This document shows positions 60,837-64,000 of a stretch of 64,000 nt of DNA, one piece after another. A program made the translations under genes and the position numbers. The notes under the pieces are model-generated. The model did not search any database, was not told the DNA's origin, and was given only the letters and a program-made list of their open reading frames with translations. Origin of the DNA: Caldilineaceae bacterium (GTDB lineage: Bacteria; Chloroflexota; Anaerolineae; Caldilineales; Caldilineaceae); the NCBI GenBank assembly GCA_026645575.1, contig JAPKMW010000067.1, positions 1 to 64,000 on the forward strand, written 5' to 3'. Numbering within the stretch: position 1 is the first letter of the stretch; every line of letters begins with the position of its first letter.

Positions 60837-61250
60837 CTAAGGCAATCTCTTGTACTGGCAATCTACTCTGGTAGCACTTACGGAATTACTAATGGGTTTA
60901 ATGTTACTCAATTCGGGCCATGTATCAGGGTCGCCTGTAACAGATTTTAATGTCCCATATTTCCATGAGCGAGCGTTTTCTTGGTTCCACAAAGCTGACC
61001 TTAGAAATTTGCTACCAAGCAGAGCATCTAATTTGGTTGATGCCTGTGTGAATTTTTCCCTGTCATTTGATGGATGAGGAAATTGACCGTCTTTTCTTAA
61101 CCGCTCACATGGTACGATAATTGCAGTGGATGCAACAACCAGGAGCAAAGTAACCTCACGCACCTGATGATTGGTTCGTGATTCAGCAAGCTCTAAAACA
61201 TCTTTGCAGCGCGTCGGAAAGTCTTGAACAAAATTTTTGTACGCAGTCGT
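60837..61250 (-). CDS. Uncharacterised protein with apparent ACG start codon
   Basis: A coherent 138-codon frame encodes a soluble protein: (T)TAYKNFVQDFPTRCKDVLE, LAESRTNHQVREVTLLLVVA, STAIIVPCERLRKD and HPSNDREKFTQAS among others. No ATG, GTG or TTG stands at the natural start, but AAGGAG (61258-61263) lies 7 nt before an in-frame ACG (61248-61250), exactly where an ATG would be expected. The first standard start is a GTG at 61163, which would remove the well-formed N-terminus. Either a non-standard start or a recently inactivated gene. Family not recognised. Confidence 0.55.
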   Translation of the reverse strand, partial: TTAYKNFVQDFPTRCKDVLELAESRTNHQVREVTLLLVVASTAIIVPCERLRKDGQFPHPSNDREKFTQASTKLDALLGSKFLRSALWNQENARSWKYGTLKSVTGDPDTWPELSNIKPISNSVSATRVDCQYKRLP

Positions 61251-61634
61251 AGGTGTACTCCTTAAATCTCACTACGGTTCTAGCCTTGGATTAAACCGAC
61301 GTTGATTATCCAACGGCACACATGTTTTCCCTACTCACTTGACTGTTTCCTTGCTTCCTTATCTATCATTGACGATAATAACTGTGAAAAGATACGCTTT
61401 GCTTTCGCTTTAATTAAGCTGCTTGTTCTGCGGAGCAGCACGATTCCCATTTCCCTTTATCGCCGATTTCGTAAGGTGGCGTAATTTCAACCTTTGCTCT
61501 ATAATGCACAATCAGAATCGGTTCGGGCTGTTTTTCGGCATGAAGCTGTGCGCCGCCTCCTACTCATTGAGATCGTAGGTGGCAACCGCCCAAGTTTATG
61601 CCCTTTTTGCTCTGGCTAGAATGAATGGACTGCC
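61251..61634. other. Intergenic region before the ABC exporter genes
   Basis: No supported gene or repeat. AT-rich 61300-61500; AAGGAG for the minus-strand gene lies at 61258-61263. No clear promoter for the exporter was found. Confidence 0.45.
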
Positions 61635-63428
61635 ATGCTACGACTCTTTACCTTCCTCCTCCCCCACAAGCGGTTGCTGATTCAACTCAGCATCGTTAAT
61701 GTCTTGTTGTCGGCGATGTTGGCGTTGGCGCCGTTGGTGATCAAGGCAATTGTTGATGATGTCATCACCGCTCAGCAATATCGCCTGCTCATGCCCTACC
61801 TGGGAGTACTGCTGGCGGTGACGGCCGTGCGTGTGACGGCGACCTATTTCTACACCTACGGCCAGCACAAACTCGGCCAGGGGGTGATGACCGATGTACG
61901 CGCGGCCCTGTATCGCAAGCTGCTGGCGCTGCCCTTTAGCTTCTATGACAAGGAGCAGACCGGTCGCCTCATGAGCCGGGTCAGCAGCGATGTCGAGAGT
62001 ACGCGTATCTTCCTCTCGCAGATCCTGATCGATGCCATGAGCCATTTCCTGACCATCATCCTGGCCTCAATCGCCTTTCTGCAACAGGATCTCACCCTGA
62101 CCTTGATCGCTGTCGTGCCGGTCTTGCTCTCCGGCGCGGCCATGTACTATGCCCACCACGAGTTGACCGATCCCTGGGCGTCACAGCATGAGCGGATGGC
62201 GAGCATGTCAGCCACCTTGCAAGACAACCTCTCCGGCATCAAGGTGTTGAAGGCCTTTGCCCAAGAAGAACAGGCCGAGGGGCGTTTTCAAGAGGTGCAG
62301 GGCGCGGTGCGCACCGGTAGCCTGAGCATTTCCGACCTCTGGAGCAAACGTTGGGCGCTTATCGGCAGCATTGGGCGGTTTATGCAATTGGGCTTGCTCT
62401 TTGTCGGCGGCTACCGCGTAATGGAAGGCGACTTGACCTTGGGATCACTGGTCGCCGTCCTCAGCTTGAGTCTGCTCTTGTTGGGCGCGGTCAACGCCCT
62501 GGGGACGCAGATGAACAGCGTCAGCCAAACGGCCACTGCCGCCGTGCGCATTTTTGAGTTGCTGGACGAACCGGTGACCATCGAATCGCCGGCTCCTTCC
62601 GTCGATCCGGTTGCTGCCCAACATGTTCCCATTCCCCGGCATCCTGACGAGTGGCGCGGCGAAATTGAGTACAAGGATGTGAGCTTTATCTACCCGACCG
62701 CCAAAGCCAAAACGTTAATTGACATCAATCTGCGGATTCCGGCCGGTTCATCGCTGGCTGTGGTGGGCGCAACCGGCAGCGGCAAGAGTACGCTCATCCA
62801 CCTTATCGGGCGCTTCTATGACCCCACCTCCGGTCATGTGCAAGTGGATGGGCGCGATGTACGCAGCCTTAACCTGGCCAATCTGCGGCGGCAGATTGGT
62901 ATGGTCGCCCAGGATACGCTGCTCTTTAGCGCCACCATTGCGGAAAATATCGCCTTTGGCCGTCCCAGCGCGAGTCAGGCCGAGATCGAACGGGTTGCCA
63001 AACTGGCCCAGGCCCACGACTTTATCACCGCCATGCCGGAGGGCTACCAAACCCGCATCGGCGAACGCGGGGCCGGTCTCTCTGGTGGGCAACGTCAGCG
63101 TATTGCCATCGCCCGCGCCATGCTGCTCGACCCAAAGATTCTGATCCTGGACGATTCCATGTCCGCCGTCGATGCCGAGACGGAGCGGCTGTTGCAGGCG
63201 GCCATCGCCACCGTCATGCAAGGACGCACGACCATCCTGGTTGCGCACCGGCTGGCGACAGCCCAACACGCTGACCACATTATCGTCCTGCGCGATGGGC
63301 AGATTGTCGAGCAGGGTACACACGCTCAACTCGACGCCGCCGGCGGCCATTATCACCATGTACTGGAGATGCAACAGATGAGCGCCCGCGAATCGGTGCC
63401 GGATCTGTTGATTCCGCAGCCGGCCTGA
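61635..63428 (+). CDS. ABC exporter, fused membrane and ATPase domains (first half)
   Basis: A 597-residue half-transporter of the MsbA/MdlA-B type. Six helices in residues 1-310 (LLIQLSIVNVLLSAMLALAP), coupling motif FYDKEQTGRLMSRVSSDVE, then an NBD with Walker A GATGSGKST, Q-loop, signature LSGGQRQR and Walker B ILILDDSMSAVD. D in the DDS position replaces the catalytic Glu after Walker B, so this half may be the degenerate site of a heterodimer with the next gene, a common arrangement. Confidence 0.9.
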   Translation: MLRLFTFLLPHKRLLIQLSIVNVLLSAMLALAPLVIKAIVDDVITAQQYRLLMPYLGVLLAVTAVRVTATYFYTYGQHKLGQGVMTDVRAALYRKLLALPFSFYDKEQTGRLMSRVSSDVESTRIFLSQILIDAMSHFLTIILASIAFLQQDLTLTLIAVVPVLLSGAAMYYAHHELTDPWASQHERMASMSATLQDNLSGIKVLKAFAQEEQAEGRFQEVQGAVRTGSLSISDLWSKRWALIGSIGRFMQLGLLFVGGYRVMEGDLTLGSLVAVLSLSLLLLGAVNALGTQMNSVSQTATAAVRIFELLDEPVTIESPAPSVDPVAAQHVPIPRHPDEWRGEIEYKDVSFIYPTAKAKTLIDINLRIPAGSSLAVVGATGSGKSTLIHLIGRFYDPTSGHVQVDGRDVRSLNLANLRRQIGMVAQDTLLFSATIAENIAFGRPSASQAEIERVAKLAQAHDFITAMPEGYQTRIGERGAGLSGGQRQRIAIARAMLLDPKILILDDSMSAVDAETERLLQAAIATVMQGRTTILVAHRLATAQHADHIIVLRDGQIVEQGTHAQLDAAGGHYHHVLEMQQMSARESVPDLLIPQPA

Positions 63429-63435
63429 ACGGGGC

Positions 63436-63502
63436 GACAAGGTGAGGGGGTGACAAGGTGACTGAGCTTGTCGAAGTCACCTTGTCGCCCCCTCACCTTG
63501 TC
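63436..63502. repeat. Hairpin, GTGACA family with CTTGTCGA loop, copy 2
   Basis: 28-nt arms (63436-63463, 63475-63502; one mismatch) around GAGCTTGTCGA. The loop differs by one base from that of copy 1 (8221-8289), while the stems differ more. It lies between the two exporter genes. Confidence 0.9.
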
Positions 63503-63540
63503 ATCTTGTCATCTGCTTTTATTAGAAACAGAGATACCTT

Positions 63541-64000
63541 ATGCTTCGCGGACTTGTCAAACCCATCACCCTCAAAGATATCGACGCCCCGCCGCCTATG
63601 TGGCAAACAATGCGTCGGCTCTTTACCTATTTGCGCCCCTACCACCGGCGCATGGCAATCACGCTGTCGATCTATGTGGTTTGTGTGGTGATCACGCAGC
63701 TTTACCCCTTTATCGACCGCAAGTTGATCGATGAGCATATTGCCGTGGGCAACCCGGATGGCTTCCTACCCTTGCTGGGGGTGGCGACGGTTTTGCACGC
63801 GCTGGCCTGGATGGGGGTGTTGATCCGCTCACTGCTCATCCAGCGGGTCAGCCTGGGCATTCTGGTCGATCTGCGGCGGCAACTCTTTCACCATGTGGTT
63901 GAGTTGTCCTTTACCTTCCACGAGAAGGAGCCGGTCGGCAAGACGATGACTCGCTTTATTGGCGACGCCAACACGATCAACGACTTTCTGACCAACCAAA
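63541..64000 (+). CDS. ABC exporter, second half (partial, cut by window edge)
   Basis: Starts at ATG 63541 and is open to the window end (153 codons). The sequence begins MLRGLVKPITLKDIDAPPP and has a first transmembrane helix (ITLSIYVVCVVITQL), then LVDLRRQLFHHVVELSFTF and HEKEPVGKTMTRFIGD, the intracellular coupling segment of the MsbA/LmrC type. It is probably the heterodimer partner of the preceding gene; the ATPase domain lies outside the window. Confidence 0.88.
   Translation, partial: MLRGLVKPITLKDIDAPPPMWQTMRRLFTYLRPYHRRMAITLSIYVVCVVITQLYPFIDRKLIDEHIAVGNPDGFLPLLGVATVLHALAWMGVLIRSLLIQRVSLGILVDLRRQLFHHVVELSFTFHEKEPVGKTMTRFIGDANTINDFLTNQ

Noticed and set aside
61302..61484. 60-codon plus-strand frame
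   Set aside because: No ribosome-binding site, no protein-like pattern, AT-rich background.

Overview
The window looks like a chromosomal segment of a Chloroflexota bacterium, most likely of the Caldilineae/Anaerolineae lineage. This is inferred from gene content: several carbohydrate ABC importers with Tat-type lipoprotein binding proteins, two Uma2-family genes, a class II aldolase/dehydrogenase fusion, a zinc-ribbon/LysM membrane protein, and the general codon style. No rRNA or other phylogenetic marker is present, so the assignment is provisional. Genes are dense on both strands, with many 1- to 14-nt overlaps.

Layout. 1-6.9 kb: a cut-off membrane protein, a Uma2 protein, RecJ, a PD-(D/E)XK nuclease with an AddB/Cas4-like cysteine set, a glycosyltransferase and the tRNA m1A58 methyltransferase TrmI. 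7-16 kb: a duplicated-domain lipoprotein, a YbaK deacylase, an enolase-superfamily enzyme, and an ABC ATPase/FtsX-type permease/SGNH esterase set that matches the ybbA-ybbP-tesA neighbourhood. 16-19 kb: an aldolase-dehydrogenase fusion followed by three tRNA genes (Ser-UGA, Ser-GCU, Arg-GCG). 19-21 kb: a lipoprotein cytochrome c and a LysM protein. 21-31.3 kb: a long sugar-utilisation run (fucose-isomerase-like, ChbG/YdjC, binding protein, two permeases, GH4) interrupted by a HigBA toxin-antitoxin pair and a nuclease-like gene, and ending in an S51-peptidase-like gene coupled to a predicted Nmad3 nucleotide-modification gene. 31-42 kb: housekeeping and regulatory genes (Ada-like, XseB, PAP2-like, radical SAM, thioredoxin-like, Crp/Fnr, ferredoxin, PIG-L, metallo-hydrolase, SDR) and an N-terminally truncated phosphotransferase. 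43-46.6 kb: a second sugar ABC importer. 46.7-50 kb: a coupled Uma2/FG-GAP/membrane-protein operon. 50-59 kb: proB, a LacI regulator, and a third, ribose-type importer next to methylthioribose kinase. 59-61.3 kb: a small regulator/nucleotidyltransferase cluster plus a gene whose start codon appears to be ACG. 61.6-64 kb: two half-size ABC exporters, the second cut by the window edge.

The most striking structure lies between the genes. Many junctions carry a long hairpin whose arms are built from short (about 7-9 nt) near-tandem words. At least eight sequence families recur, several with two to four copies here. Copies of the same vocabulary also sit inside reading frames: about 26 codons inside recJ, about 13 codons in the isomerase-like gene, and the last 20 codons of the YbbA-like ATPase. 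Others supply start or stop codons of neighbouring genes, and one copy adjoins the broken end of the phosphotransferase gene. I see no transposase, integrase or CRISPR array.
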